Shown here piece by piece: positions 36,692 to 45,686 of a stretch of DNA of 64,000 nucleotides. Each line of letters starts with the position of its first letter. Within the stretch, counting starts at the first letter, position 1. Below the pieces are notes generated by a model, which was given only the letters and a program-made list of their open reading frames with translations, was not told the DNA's origin and ran no database searches. The position numbers and the translations under genes were made by a program. The DNA is from Paraburkholderia fynbosensis (GTDB lineage: Bacteria; Pseudomonadota; Gammaproteobacteria; Burkholderiales; Burkholderiaceae), in assembly GCF_902859935.1 (NCBI RefSeq), contig NZ_CADIKI010000010.1, positions 1-64,000 of the forward strand, given 5' to 3'.

Positions 36692-37294
36692 TTAGTGTTT
36701 CAGACCGCCATAGCGATCCTCGCGGATCACGCGCGGCGTGATTTCCCGCGGCTCGATCGTCACAGGCTGATAGACGACGCGCTTCTCTTCCGGGTCGTAA
36801 CGCATTTCGACGTAGCCGGAGACAGGGAAATCTTTACGGAACGGGTGACCAATGAAACCGTAGTCGGTCAGAATGCGGCGCAGGTCCGGGTGGCCTTCGA
36901 AGACGATGCCGTACAGGTCGAATGCTTCGCGCTCGTACCAGTTGACCGAATTCCAGATTTCGACGACGGACGGCAGGATCGGCACTTCGTCGTCCGGGGC
37001 GAATACGCGCAGACGCAAACGCCAGTTGTTCTGCACCGACAACAAATGCAGAACGGCTGCGAAACGCGGGCCGTCGTAAGCGCCGTCGGCATAAGTCTGA
37101 TAGTCGACGCCGCACAGGTCCACGCACTGCTCAAAACCGAGCGAGCGGTCGTCCCGCAGACGCGTTGCCACGTTGAGGTAGTCGCTTGCCTTCACGACGA
37201 TCGTCAACTCACCGATTGCCTCGGTGGTGCTCAGCAGGAGGCCGCCAAAGGCCGCCTCGAGGTTCGCTTTCAGGGTCTCGAGTTTGCTTGCCAT
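36692..37294 (-). CDS. nuoC: NADH-quinone oxidoreductase subunit C
   Basis: This 200-residue peripheral subunit (30-kDa type) has the family signature WYEREAFDLYGIVFEGHPDL and RRILTDYGFIGHPFRKDFP. It helps hold the quinone-reducing module together. Unlike E. coli NuoCD it is a free polypeptide. The spacer from nuoB is 21 bases. Confidence 0.96.
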   Translation of the reverse strand: MASKLETLKANLEAAFGGLLLSTTEAIGELTIVVKASDYLNVATRLRDDRSLGFEQCVDLCGVDYQTYADGAYDGPRFAAVLHLLSVQNNWRLRLRVFAPDDEVPILPSVVEIWNSVNWYEREAFDLYGIVFEGHPDLRRILTDYGFIGHPFRKDFPVSGYVEMRYDPEEKRVVYQPVTIEPREITPRVIREDRYGGLKH

Positions 37295-37315
37295 ATTGTG
37301 GGGGAGGCGTTGGCC

Positions 37316-37795
37316 TTATTGACGGGCGATGGTGTTGGTGCGGCGAATCTTGGCCTGCAACTGGATCACGCCGTAGACCAGCGCTTCAGCGGTAGGCGGG
37401 CAACCCGGCACATAGACGTCGACCGGCACGATCCGGTCGCAGCCGCGCACTACCGAATACGAGTAGTGGTAATAGCCGCCGCCATTCGCGCACGAGCCCA
37501 TCGAGATCACCCAGCGCGGCTCGGCCATCTGGTCATAAACCTTGCGCAGAGCGGGCGCCATCTTATTGCACAGCGTGCCGGCGACGATCATCACGTCCGA
37601 CTGACGCGGACTGGGACGAAACACCACGCCGAAGCGGTCGAGGTCGTAACGGGCAGCGCCCGCATGCATCATCTCGACCGCACAGCACGCAAGACCGAAC
37701 GTCATCGGCCACAACGAGCCGGTGCGCGTCCAGTTGATCAGTTTGTCTGCCGTGGTGGTGACAAACCCTTCCTTCAAGACCCCTTCGATACTCAT
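37316..37795 (-). CDS. nuoB: NADH-quinone oxidoreductase subunit B
   Basis: This 159-residue subunit binds the terminal [4Fe-4S] cluster N2. The tandem Cys C37-C38 ([14 protein letters not shown]), the Cys of [11 protein letters not shown] and that of [12 protein letters not shown] are all present. ATG 37795 ([11 protein letters not shown]) is preceded by GGAAAG. The spacer from nuoA is 63 bases. It donates electrons to quinone. Confidence 0.96.
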
Positions 37796-37858
37796 TTGCT
37801 TTCCACTCCAGACGGGGCGGCAAGCCTTGGCCACCCACGCAAACCGGCGATTAATCCA

Positions 37859-38218
37859 TCATTCCCAGTCGAGGCCGCCCTTCTTCCAGATATAGGCAAA
37901 ACCAAGCAGGAACTCGAGCAGGAAAATCATCATTGCCATGAAGCCAGGCCAGCCGATGTCACGCAAGGCCACGCCCCACGGGAACAGGAACGCGGTTTCA
38001 AGGTCGAAAATGATGAAGAGAATGGCGACGAGGTAGTAGCGCACGTCGAACTTCATGCGCGCATCTTCGAATGCTTCGAAGCCGCACTCGTACGGTGCGT
38101 TTTTCTCGGTATCGGGCTTGTTGGGACCAAGGATCTTACCGATACTGACCAGCGCTACGCCTAAACCAGTGCCTACAACGAGGAACAACAAGACGGGGAA
38201 ATAGGCTGCGAGGTTCAA
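37859..38218 (-). CDS. nuoA: NADH-quinone oxidoreductase subunit A
   Basis: This 119-residue, three-helix membrane subunit has the conserved ECGFEAFEDARMKFDVRYY loop and IIFDLETAFLFPW. It heads the operon. No ATG fits; the start is a TTG at 38218 (then NLAAYFPVLL), with GAGGA five bases upstream, which also gives the family's normal length. A TTG start on the first gene may limit translation. The promoter should lie in 38219-38334, but I see no convincing -35/-10 pair there. Confidence 0.93.
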   Translation of the reverse strand: MNLAAYFPVLLFLVVGTGLGVALVSIGKILGPNKPDTEKNAPYECGFEAFEDARMKFDVRYYLVAILFIIFDLETAFLFPWGVALRDIGWPGFMAMMIFLLEFLLGFAYIWKKGGLDWE

Positions 38219-38334
38219 GACTATCCTCAATCGGTTGGTTCTAAAGTGCCGCCAAGAGCATAGCACTCCTGACGCGAAATCACTTCCGAAACGCACATGC
38301 CGCAAGCCCAACGCAAGCCGTGCCCTGAAAGTGA

Positions 38335-38370
38335 AAATGCCAGCCGAAGCGAAGCAAGCGGCTGGCATTT
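38335..38370 (-). terminator. Terminator after tRNA-Leu
   Basis: AAATGCCAGCCG pairs perfectly with CGGCTGGCATTT (12-bp arms, 12-base loop). It lies just downstream of the minus-strand tRNA and separates it from the nuo promoter region. Confidence 0.8.
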
Positions 38371-38381
38371 AGATAACATTT

Positions 38382-38466
38382 TGGTGCCGACGGCGAGACT
38401 CGAACTCGCACAGCTTTCGCCACTACCCCCTCAAGATAGCGTGTCTACCAATTTCACCACGTCGGC
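38382..38466 (-). tRNA. tRNA-Leu (anticodon GAG)
   Basis: The minus strand folds into a class II tRNA of 85 bases with an acceptor stem GCCGACG/CGTCGGC, the D-arm GTGAAATTGGTAGACAC, an anticodon stem CTATC/GGTAG with loop TTGAGGG (anticodon GAG), a long variable arm, and the T-arm with GGTTCGA-like GAGTTCGAGTCTC. The discriminator is A and CCA is encoded. It reads CUU/CUC leucine codons. Confidence 0.95.
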
Positions 38467-38523
38467 ACTGCATGCAATCCGGGAAAACAACTTGTAAAAC
38501 CCGCGAATCGCTTCAAGACTTGA

Positions 38524-38552
38524 ATTGTAACTTGTTTAAACAGTTTGTTCAA
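38524..38552 (-). promoter_or_regulatory. Sigma-70-like promoter of tRNA-Leu
   Basis: On the minus strand TTGAAC (38547-38552) and TACAAT (38524-38529) are 17 bases apart. They lie between secG and the tRNA, predicting a start near 38517, about 50 bases before the mature tRNA. Confidence 0.6.
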
Positions 38553-38579
38553 CGCACCAAAGGCAGTTTGAACGAAAAT

Positions 38580-38975
38580 TTATTTCGGCACACCGGTGGC
38601 CGGAACGGACGCCGGCGAGGCCGGCGATGCCGGCAGTGCAGCCGAGCCGGCGACCGGCGCGGAAGCGCCGGGCGTGGCCGTCGGCGCAGCCGGTGCGGTC
38701 ACCGCCGCGCCCAGCAAGCCCGCGGAAGGTTTCGACCGATACGCGCCAAGATAAGTGAGCGCGAGCGTCGTGACAAAAAACACTGCGGCGAGTACGGCCG
38801 TCGTCCGCGACAAAAAGTTGGCCGAACCGGTTGCACCGAACAGGCTGCCCGATGCGCCGCTACCGAAAGCAGCGCCCATATCGGCGCCTTTGCCGTGTTG
38901 CAGCAAGACAAGGCCGATGACCCCAAGAGCCGACAACAGCTGAACGACGATAATCAATGTTTTCAAATACAGCAT
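38580..38975 (-). CDS. secG: Preprotein translocase subunit SecG
   Basis: This 131-residue protein has the two SecG membrane helices (LKTLIIVVQLLSALGVIGLV and TTAVLAAVFFVTTLALTYLG) joined by the conserved QHGKGADMGAAFGSG and FGATGSANFLSR loop. It assists SecYE in protein export. The C-terminal 45 residues are an Ala/Pro/Ser-rich tail. ATG 38975 follows AGGTGA by five bases; an upstream GTG at 38984 is less likely. It is between tpiA and tRNA-Leu, a common arrangement in Burkholderia. Confidence 0.93.
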   Translation of the reverse strand: MLYLKTLIIVVQLLSALGVIGLVLLQHGKGADMGAAFGSGASGSLFGATGSANFLSRTTAVLAAVFFVTTLALTYLGAYRSKPSAGLLGAAVTAPAAPTATPGASAPVAGSAALPASPASPASVPATGVPK

Positions 38976-39057
38976 CACACTCACCTGAGTCTTTATTTAA
39001 CCGCGCCACACACAGTGTGTTTCGCGGGATGGGGTCATCCTCGACAGGGCGCCCTGC

Positions 39058-39840
39058 TTAACCGGCGACGCTGGTTGCAGCCGCGGCCTTGCAGATCGCC
39101 AGAAAATCCTGGTCCTTCAACGACGCGCCGCCGATCAGGCCGCCGTCGATATCCGGTTGACGGAACAATTCTTCCGCGTTTTCCGGCTTCACGCTGCCGC
39201 CATACAACAGCGGCACATCCGCCACCGCCGCGCCCTTTGCCGCCAGACGCGCGCGCAGAAACGCATGAACTGCCTGCGCCTGGGCCGAGCTCGCGCTCTT
39301 GCCGGTGCCGATCGCCCAGACCGGCTCGTACGCGACGACCAAACGGGCCGCCTCCTGCACCGACAGCTTCGCCAGCACTTCATCCAGCTGAGCGCCGACC
39401 ACCTGCTCGGTCGAACCGGCTTCGCGCTCTTGGAGCGTTTCGCCGACGCACACGATCGGCGTCAAACCCGCTTCCAGCGCGCGCTGCGTTTTCACCGCGA
39501 CCAGTTCGGCGCTTTCGCGATGATAGGCACGACGCTCCGAGTGACCGACGATCGCGAACGTCGCGCCGAAATCCGTCGCCATGGGTGCCGCCACTTCACC
39601 GGTATAGGCACCATGCGTGAACGCTGACACGTCCTGCAGGCCCCACGCGACCCGACTGCCTTCCAGCAACGATTGAGTCTGCGCGAGATACAGACTCGGC
39701 ACACACACGCCCACGCGCACGTCAGCCGGCAGATCGCCCGAGCCTTGCGCCACAGCCTGCAACAGCGTGGCATTCGCAGCGAGACGCCCGTGCATCTTCC
39801 AGTTACCGACTACCAGTTTGGCTCGTTGTTGTTTCGACAT
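39058..39840 (-). CDS. tpiA: Triosephosphate isomerase
   Basis: This 260-residue TIM-barrel enzyme interconverts dihydroxyacetone phosphate and glyceraldehyde 3-phosphate. Catalytic residues are visible: Lys in VGNWKMHG, His in IVGHSERR, and Glu in VVAYEPVWAIGTG; the phosphate loop GGSVKPENA is intact. ATG 39840 gives the family-normal N-terminus; 28 in-frame upstream codons are not conserved. It is followed by secG across 82 bases. Confidence 0.95.
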   Translation of the reverse strand: MSKQQRAKLVVGNWKMHGRLAANATLLQAVAQGSGDLPADVRVGVCVPSLYLAQTQSLLEGSRVAWGLQDVSAFTHGAYTGEVAAPMATDFGATFAIVGHSERRAYHRESAELVAVKTQRALEAGLTPIVCVGETLQEREAGSTEQVVGAQLDEVLAKLSVQEAARLVVAYEPVWAIGTGKSASSAQAQAVHAFLRARLAAKGAAVADVPLLYGGSVKPENAEELFRQPDIDGGLIGGASLKDQDFLAICKAAAATSVAG

Positions 39841-39962
39841 CGTCTCGTCTAGTCTTGGCGGGCGGACTTTGTTTGCGCTTGCAGTCCGCCGTTCGGATTC
39901 ATTCGGCGTGCGCAAAACGCGCAATTTTACTGCGTGGGGTGGATCGGGTCAAACCGACCGTG

Positions 39963-40979
39963 TCAAGCGCCCTGCCCCCAAGCCAGTACGATCTTGCCGA
40001 CGTGCGTGCTGCTTTCCATCAGCGCATGCGCGTCAGCCGCCTGCGCGGCCGGAAATACGCGGTGCACGACAGGCTTGATACGGCCCGCTTCGAGATGCGG
40101 CCACACCTGTTCTTTCAGTCGCGCGGCGATCTTCGCCTTGAATTCGATCGGCCGTGGACGCAGCGTCGAGCCGGTCACGGTCAAACGGCGGCGCAGCACC
40201 TCGTTCAGATTCAGCTCCGCCTTCGCGCCGCCCAACAAAGCGATCACGACGATGCGACCACCGTCGGCGAGCGCCGCGAGCTCGCGCGGCACGTAGCTGC
40301 CCGCCACCATGTCGAGCACCACGTCGACGCCACGATCGTTGGTCAGCGACTTGATCACTTCGACGAAGTCTTCGGTCTTGTAGTTGATCGCCCGCTCGGC
40401 GCCCAGCGCCTCACATGCACGGCACTTTTCATCCGACCCGGCGGTGGCGAACACGCGAAAACCGAGCGCATGCGCAATCTGGATCGCCGTCACGCCGATG
40501 CCGCTCGAGCCGCCCTGCACCAGCAGCGTTTCGTTCGGCGCGCCCTCGCCTTTGCCGAGTTGCGCGCGATCGAACACGTTGCTCCACACCGTGAAGAAAG
40601 TCTCCGGCAGCGAAGCCGCTTCCACGTCCGACAAACCCGCCGGCACCGGCAAGCACTGCAACAGCGGCGCGACCGCATATTCCGCGTACCCGCCGCCCGC
40701 CAGCAAGGCACACACACGGTCGCCGATTTTCAAACCAAACGGGTTGCTCTTTTCGTCGATCGCACCGCCGACGATCTCACCCGCCACCTCCAGCCCCGGC
40801 AGGTCCGACGCACCGGGCGGCGGCGCATAGCCGCCCTTGCGCTGGAACACATCCGGACGGTTGATGCCGGATGCCGCCACCTTGATCAGCACCTCACCCG
40901 CTTTCGGCTGCGGCGTGGGTCGTTCCGCCAGCTTGAGGACGTCCGGCGCACCGAATTCGGTGATTTCGATCGCTTTCAT
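39963..40979 (-). CDS. NAD(P)H-quinone oxidoreductase, PIG3/zeta-crystallin type
   Basis: This zinc-free medium-chain reductase is 338 residues. The N-terminal MKAIEITEFGAPDVLKLAE and GINRPDVFQRKGGYAPPPGA are typical of the PIG3-like branch (TIGR02824). The nucleotide-binding segment VQGGSSGIGVTAIQIAHALG, with Ala-Ser-rich sequence after it, binds NADPH. The Cys ligands of alcohol dehydrogenases are absent. It stands before tpiA on the same strand, separated by 122 bases, and may reduce quinones by one electron, from family knowledge. Confidence 0.86.
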   Translation of the reverse strand: MKAIEITEFGAPDVLKLAERPTPQPKAGEVLIKVAASGINRPDVFQRKGGYAPPPGASDLPGLEVAGEIVGGAIDEKSNPFGLKIGDRVCALLAGGGYAEYAVAPLLQCLPVPAGLSDVEAASLPETFFTVWSNVFDRAQLGKGEGAPNETLLVQGGSSGIGVTAIQIAHALGFRVFATAGSDEKCRACEALGAERAINYKTEDFVEVIKSLTNDRGVDVVLDMVAGSYVPRELAALADGGRIVVIALLGGAKAELNLNEVLRRRLTVTGSTLRPRPIEFKAKIAARLKEQVWPHLEAGRIKPVVHRVFPAAQAADAHALMESSTHVGKIVLAWGQGA

Positions 40980-41179
40980 CTGCGTCTACTCCAAGATTGG
41001 ATTGCGTTGCATACCCGTTGCTCAGCGCGACGGACGCCATTCGTCCGACCTGCGGCAAAGCGCCCGACGCAAACAGAGTACCCGCTTGTCGCCACTTGCA
41101 CTCATCTGCAACGCAATCCACCCTGCATGAAAAACGGCCGGCGCGCATGCGCGCTGCCGGCCGTTGCTCCGCTACCGCA

Positions 41180-43327
41180 TTACTGCGGCGTCGGCTCGCC
41201 TTGCGGCGCGCCGTTCGCGGCGTCGTTCAGCAATGCCTTGGCCGACAAACGCACGCGGCCCTTCTCGTCCGTCTGGATGACCTTGACCTTGACCTGCTGG
41301 CCGTCCTTCAGATAGTCGTTGATGTCTTTGATGCGCTCGTTGGCGATTTCAGAGATATGCAGCAGACCGTCCTTGCCCGGCAGGATGTTGACGATCGCGC
41401 CGAAATCGAGCAGCTTGAGCACGGTGCCTTCGTACACCTGGCCCACTTCGACTTCCAGCGTGATGTTCTCGATACGCTTCTTCGCTTCGGCCATCCCTTC
41501 GCTGCTCGTGCTCGCGATGGTGACGACGCCGTCGTCTGAAATATCGATCGTCGTGCCGGTTTCTTCGGTCAGCGCGCGGATCACCGAACCACCCTTGCCG
41601 ATCACGTCGCGGATCTTTTCCGGGTTGATCTTGATGGTGATCATGCGCGGTGCGAACTCCGACAACTGCGTGTTCGCGCCCGACACCGCCGAGGTCATCT
41701 TGCCGAGGATGTGCATACGGCCTTCCTTCGCTTGCGCGAGCGCGACCTGCATGATTTCCTTCGTGATGCCCTGGATCTTGATGTCCATCTGCAGCGCGGT
41801 CACGCCTTGCTCGGTACCCGCCACCTTGAAGTCCATGTCGCCGAGGTGATCTTCGTCGCCGAGGATGTCGGTCAGCACGGCAAAACGGTTGCCTTCGAGG
41901 ATCAGGCCCATCGCGATGCCGGCGACGTGCGCCTTCATCGGCACGCCGGCGTCCATCAGCGCGAGGCAGCCGCCGCACACCGAAGCCATCGACGACGAAC
42001 CGTTCGACTCCGTGATTTCCGACACGACGCGGATCGAGTAGCCGAATTCGTCGGCGCTCGGCAGGCACGCAGCCAGCGCCCGCTTGGCCAGACGGCCGTG
42101 ACCGATTTCACGGCGCTTCGGCGAACCGACGCGGCCCGTTTCGCCGGTCGCGAACGGAGGCATGTTGTAGTGGAGCATGAAGCGTTCGCGGTACTCGCCT
42201 TCGAGCGCGTCGATGTTCTGCTCGTCGCCCTTCGTGCCGAGTGTGGCAACCACCAGCGCTTGCGTTTCGCCGCGCGTGAACAGTGCCGAGCCGTGCGTAC
42301 GCGGCAGCACGCCGGTACGGATTTCGATCGGGCGCACGGTGCGCGTGTCACGGCCGTCGATACGCGGCTCGCCGTTCAGGATCTGCGTGCGGACGATCTT
42401 CGCTTCGATGTCGAACAGCACGTTGCCGACGGTAGCCTTGTCGGCTGCCGGCGTACCGCTTGCCGCTGCGTCTTCTTCGAGCTTCGCCGACGTCGCTGCG
42501 TAGACCTCCTTCAGCCTGGCCGAACGCGCCTGCTTGTCGCGGATCTGGTAAGCGGCGAGCAGGTCGGCTTGCGCCAGTTCCGTCACGCGTGCGATCAGCG
42601 GCTCGTTCTTCGCCGCCGGTTGCCAATCCCATTCCGGCTTGCCGCCTTCGCGGACCAGATCGTGGATCGCGTCGATCGCGATCTGCATCTGCTCATGGCC
42701 GAACACCACGCCGCCGAGCATCACTTCTTCGCTCAGTTGCTGGGCTTCCGATTCCACCATCAGCACCGCGCGCTCCGTACCGGCGACGATCAGGTCGAGC
42801 GCCGATTCCTTCATTTGCGAACGCGTCGGGTTCAACACGTATTCGTTGTTGATGTAGGCCACGCGCGCTGCGCCGACCGGGCCATTGAACGGCAGACCGG
42901 ACACGGCGAGCGCCGCTGACGCGCCGATCAGCGCCGGGATGTCGGCGGGGATTTCCGGGTTCAGCGACAGCACGTGGATCACGACCTGGACTTCGTTGTA
43001 GAAGCCTTCCGGGAACAGCGGGCGCAGCGGACGATCGATCAGGCGCGAGGTCAGCGTTTCGCCTTCCGACGGACGGCCTTCGCGGCGGAAGAAGCCACCC
43101 GGGATCTTACCGGCGGCGTAGGTCTTTTCGAGGTAGTCGACGGTCAGCGGGAAGAAGTCCTGGCCCGGCTTGGCCGTCTTGGCGCCGACCACGGTTGCCA
43201 GCACGACGGTGTCTTCGACGTCGACGATCACCGCACCGCTCGCCTGGCGAGCGATTTCGCCGGTTTCGAGGCGAACGTTATGTTGTCCCCACTTGAACTC
43301 TTTGACGATCTTATTGAACATAGTCAT
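41180..43327 (-). CDS. pnp: Polyribonucleotide nucleotidyltransferase (PNPase)
   Basis: This phosphate-dependent 3'-to-5' exoribonuclease is 715 residues. Two RNase PH domains (about 10-230 and 320-545, with FMLHYNMPPF and RREIGHGRLAKRAL) flank a helical linker. They are followed by KH (KIRDVIGKGGSVIRALTEE) and S1 (VGQVYEGTVLKLLDFGAIV) RNA-binding domains, with a short C-terminal tail. ATG 43327 follows AGGAAA; ATG 43321 is also possible. It trims RNA in the degradosome and likely controls its own message through the stem-loop in its leader. It lies downstream of rpsO, the usual rpsO-pnp pair. Confidence 0.95.
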   Translation of the reverse strand: MTMFNKIVKEFKWGQHNVRLETGEIARQASGAVIVDVEDTVVLATVVGAKTAKPGQDFFPLTVDYLEKTYAAGKIPGGFFRREGRPSEGETLTSRLIDRPLRPLFPEGFYNEVQVVIHVLSLNPEIPADIPALIGASAALAVSGLPFNGPVGAARVAYINNEYVLNPTRSQMKESALDLIVAGTERAVLMVESEAQQLSEEVMLGGVVFGHEQMQIAIDAIHDLVREGGKPEWDWQPAAKNEPLIARVTELAQADLLAAYQIRDKQARSARLKEVYAATSAKLEEDAAASGTPAADKATVGNVLFDIEAKIVRTQILNGEPRIDGRDTRTVRPIEIRTGVLPRTHGSALFTRGETQALVVATLGTKGDEQNIDALEGEYRERFMLHYNMPPFATGETGRVGSPKRREIGHGRLAKRALAACLPSADEFGYSIRVVSEITESNGSSSMASVCGGCLALMDAGVPMKAHVAGIAMGLILEGNRFAVLTDILGDEDHLGDMDFKVAGTEQGVTALQMDIKIQGITKEIMQVALAQAKEGRMHILGKMTSAVSGANTQLSEFAPRMITIKINPEKIRDVIGKGGSVIRALTEETGTTIDISDDGVVTIASTSSEGMAEAKKRIENITLEVEVGQVYEGTVLKLLDFGAIVNILPGKDGLLHISEIANERIKDINDYLKDGQQVKVKVIQTDEKGRVRLSAKALLNDAANGAPQGEPTPQ

Positions 43328-43411
43328 TGCTTTCCTCATCGTAATGCCGCGCGGACCAGAAGCGGCGCGGCAACGCCAGACCGGCGCCACATGGGAAGAG
43401 TAGTGTTATGC

Positions 43412-43463
43412 CATTCCAGAGAACCACGCGCTGCGTCGGGTACATGCGTGGACCGCTGGAATG
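43412..43463 (-). promoter_or_regulatory. Large stem-loop in the pnp leader
   Basis: CATTCCAG (43412-43419) pairs with CTGGAATG (43456-43463); a symmetric 4x4 internal loop follows, then CCACGC/GCGTGG, then a 16-base loop. It is 84 bases upstream of pnp. In E. coli a pnp leader hairpin is cut by RNase III and the product lets PNPase repress itself; a similar role is inferred. Confidence 0.65.
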
Positions 43464-43488
43464 ACACAAAGCTCTGCCCTGGGGCCCG

Positions 43489-43560
43489 GCCGTGTTTCTT
43501 TTTTGCTGCTTGCTCTACTGCTTTGATTACTGTCTGGGTTACTGCAAATACTGCTCTTGC
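43489..43560 (-). repeat. GCAGTA-rich tract upstream of pnp
   Basis: On the minus strand the words GCAGTA, ACAGTA and GCAGCA recur at least five times and end in AAACACGGCC, close to the tract in the nuoI-nuoJ spacer. It lies between the rpsO terminator and the pnp leader stem-loop. Its role is unknown. Confidence 0.55.
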
Positions 43561-43631
43561 CTGCCCCCGCTGCATGAACCGGCACGCCACTGCGGACGAC
43601 AGGCGATGCGCACCACGTGAAGCGCATCGTG

Positions 43632-43672
43632 CAAAAACAAAATGCCTGTATCAGCGAAACTGACACAGGCAT
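43632..43672 (-). terminator. Terminator between rpsO and pnp
   Basis: ATGCCTGTATCAG pairs with CTGACACAGGCAT (one mismatch) around CGAAA. The minus strand continues TTTTGTTTTT. It would stop much of the rpsO transcript, so pnp may have its own promoter or depend on read-through. Confidence 0.75.
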
Positions 43673-43692
43673 CTTGCTGAACGACTGGCCGA

Positions 43693-43965
43693 TTACTTAC
43701 GCAGACCCAGCTTCTCGATCAGGCTGCGGTAACGATCCGCGTCCTTGCTCTTCAGGTAGTCGAGCAGCTTACGACGGCGGCTGACCATGCGCAGCAGACC
43801 GCGGCGGCTGTGGTGATCTTTCGCGTGTGCCTTGAAGTGAACGGTCAGTTCGTTGATGCGGGTCGTGAGCAGCGCGACCTGAACTTCGGGGGAGCCGGTG
43901 TCGTTAGCTGCGCGTGCGAATTGCGCAACGACTTCGGACTTCTTGCTTGTTTCAACTGCGGACAT
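43693..43965 (-). CDS. rpsO: 30S ribosomal protein S15
   Basis: This 90-residue S15 has the family blocks GSPEVQVALLTTRINELT, FKAHAKDHHSRRGLL and VSRRRKLLDYLK. It binds the 16S rRNA central domain. AAGGAAA lies five bases before ATG 43965; 27 upstream in-frame codons are not conserved. It is followed by a terminator and pnp. In many bacteria S15 represses its own translation via the leader; no pseudoknot was established here. Confidence 0.96.
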   Translation of the reverse strand: MSAVETSKKSEVVAQFARAANDTGSPEVQVALLTTRINELTVHFKAHAKDHHSRRGLLRMVSRRRKLLDYLKSKDADRYRSLIEKLGLRK

Positions 43966-44071
43966 GTCTATTTCCTTGAGAACTGGACAGGCGGTCACGG
44001 AAGAAAGGCCGTGCCGTGGATTACCCCGCATGCATGACAGAATCACAACCCTGCCTCATAACGGGACGCGT

Positions 44072-44077
44072 ATTGTA
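44072..44077 (-). promoter_or_regulatory. Extended -10 of the probable rpsO promoter
   Basis: The minus strand reads TGCTACAAT, an extended -10 (TGnTACAAT). The -35 region 17-18 bases upstream is poor (TTCGCG). The predicted start is near 44065, giving a leader of about 100 bases before rpsO. Confidence 0.5.
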
Positions 44078-44241
44078 GCACAGGCCGATCCGGCCGCGAA
44101 CCCGGCCGAGCCGGGGCGAATGGTACCCACCCGCGTACGCGCGACGCCCTCGCACGCCCGCCGGCGTCACGGTCGCCGCATCTTGCAAACGGTCGGCGCG
44201 ACGGTGCGCTCGGGCGGCAACGCCAACACGGTGCGGAAGCC

Positions 44242-45501
44242 TTAGCCGGAGCCTTCGTTGTCGAAGCGCACGCCCGGCGTGCCGGCTTTGTCCATCTCCA
44301 TCACATACAGGGGCTGAATCAGCTGATGGTCGTCGGCGCGCATCCACGATGCGTGAAAGCCGTTGTCGAAGCGCAGCCCCTCCAGCGCGCGGGCAACGGC
44401 TGTGGGATCGGCGCTGCCGGCCCGCTTCATCGCCGCGGCAAGGGTTTCGATCATCAAGGGCATGCGCAGCACCGGGTAGTCGTCCTGCGCGGCGGAGAAA
44501 CGGGTCCGGAACGCGGCGTACCACGCGTCGGAAGCGGCGCCGCCCGCATTCGGGTGCCAGTCGGCGACCGCAATCACGTGACCGACGCCGGCGTCGCCCA
44601 GCGCCGCTGGCGCCCCGAGGCTGTTGCCGTAGAAAGTGTAGAACTTCGTGTCCAGCCCCTGCTCACGCGCCGCCTTGACGAGCAGCGTCAGGTCGTTGCC
44701 CCAGTTACCGGTGATCACCGCGTCGGCGCCGCTCGCGCGGATTTTGGCAATGTAGGGCGCGAAATCCTTGACTCGGCCGATCGGATGAAATTCGTCGCCG
44801 ACCACCACGATATCCGGGCGCTTCGCCGCCAGTGTCGAGCGCGCGAGGCTGCTGACGTCATGGCCGAAGCTGTAATCCTGATTCAGCAGATACACCTTCT
44901 TCACCGCCTTGTCGCGCTGGATCACGTCGGCCAGCGCGTCCATGCGCATGCCTGCGTGCGCGTCGAAGCGGAAATGCCAGAAGCTGCAATTGGCGTTGGT
45001 GAGCGCGGGGTCGTCGGCGGAATAGTTGAGGAACAGCGCGCGGTTGCCCGGCTCGCGGCTGTTCTGCTTGTCGATTGCGCCGATCAGCGCGGCGGCGACC
45101 GCCGAACTGTTGCCCTGCATGACGTAGCCGATATGGCGGTCGGCGGCCGCGCGCAGTTGCGTGAGCGCATCTTCGGCGCTGCCCTTGCTGTCGAGTACGA
45201 CCAGTTCGAACGGGTGAGCGCCGTCGGCGAGCTTCACGCCGCCCTGCGCATTCACCTGCTCGACGCCGAAGCGCAGATTGCGCTCGACCGCTGCGCCCGC
45301 ATTCGCGAACGGCCCCGACATGCCTTCGATCAGCGCGAGCCGGATCGGCGCACCGGCCGGCTTCGTCGCCGCGTTCGCGGTCGAATTGGCGCCCGGGTTC
45401 GCCGCCGTCTGGGCCGCCGCATAAGCCGCCGCGGCCATCGAAATCGCCGCCAGCGCCGTCAGCGCCGCTGCCGCCCGCCGTTGCCACATCGCCATCGTCA
45501 T
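44242..45501 (-). CDS. Branched-chain-amino-acid-type ABC transporter substrate-binding protein (orphan)
   Basis: This 419-residue periplasmic binding protein of the LivK/Leu-Ile-Val type has a signal peptide (MWQRRAAAALTALAAISMAAA, cleavage near AYA). Two Rossmann-like lobes follow (IRLALIEGMSGPFANAGAAV; YLLNQDYSFGHDVSSLA; GNWGNDLTLLVKAAREQGLD). No permease or ATPase gene is adjacent, so it either uses a remote transporter or senses a ligand. ATG 45501 is preferred; ATG 45495 is possible. The ligand is unknown. Confidence 0.8.
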   Translation of the reverse strand: MTMAMWQRRAAAALTALAAISMAAAAYAAAQTAANPGANSTANAATKPAGAPIRLALIEGMSGPFANAGAAVERNLRFGVEQVNAQGGVKLADGAHPFELVVLDSKGSAEDALTQLRAAADRHIGYVMQGNSSAVAAALIGAIDKQNSREPGNRALFLNYSADDPALTNANCSFWHFRFDAHAGMRMDALADVIQRDKAVKKVYLLNQDYSFGHDVSSLARSTLAAKRPDIVVVGDEFHPIGRVKDFAPYIAKIRASGADAVITGNWGNDLTLLVKAAREQGLDTKFYTFYGNSLGAPAALGDAGVGHVIAVADWHPNAGGAASDAWYAAFRTRFSAAQDDYPVLRMPLMIETLAAAMKRAGSADPTAVARALEGLRFDNGFHASWMRADDHQLIQPLYVMEMDKAGTPGVRFDNEGSG

Positions 45502-45686
45502 CGCCCCGCCTGAATCGTCGAAGCGCGGATCATAGGACGTACTGGACGGAATAAGCAAGCCGGCACAGCCGTTATCGCACCAGGCGCACGGCGTGCGCGC
45601 GAAGCGCAGATCCTTTGCCACAGCGCGTGTCAAAATGATGCGTCTCGATGATAAAAACCGCTACTCAAACACCATCGGAGGAATCC

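Noticed and set aside
35375..38164. A 929-codon open frame on the plus strand opposite nuoE to nuoA
   Set aside because: It is fully antisense to well-supported nuo genes, gives no recognisable protein (Arg/His/Asp-rich), and is expected from the codon bias of GC-rich genes on the other strand.
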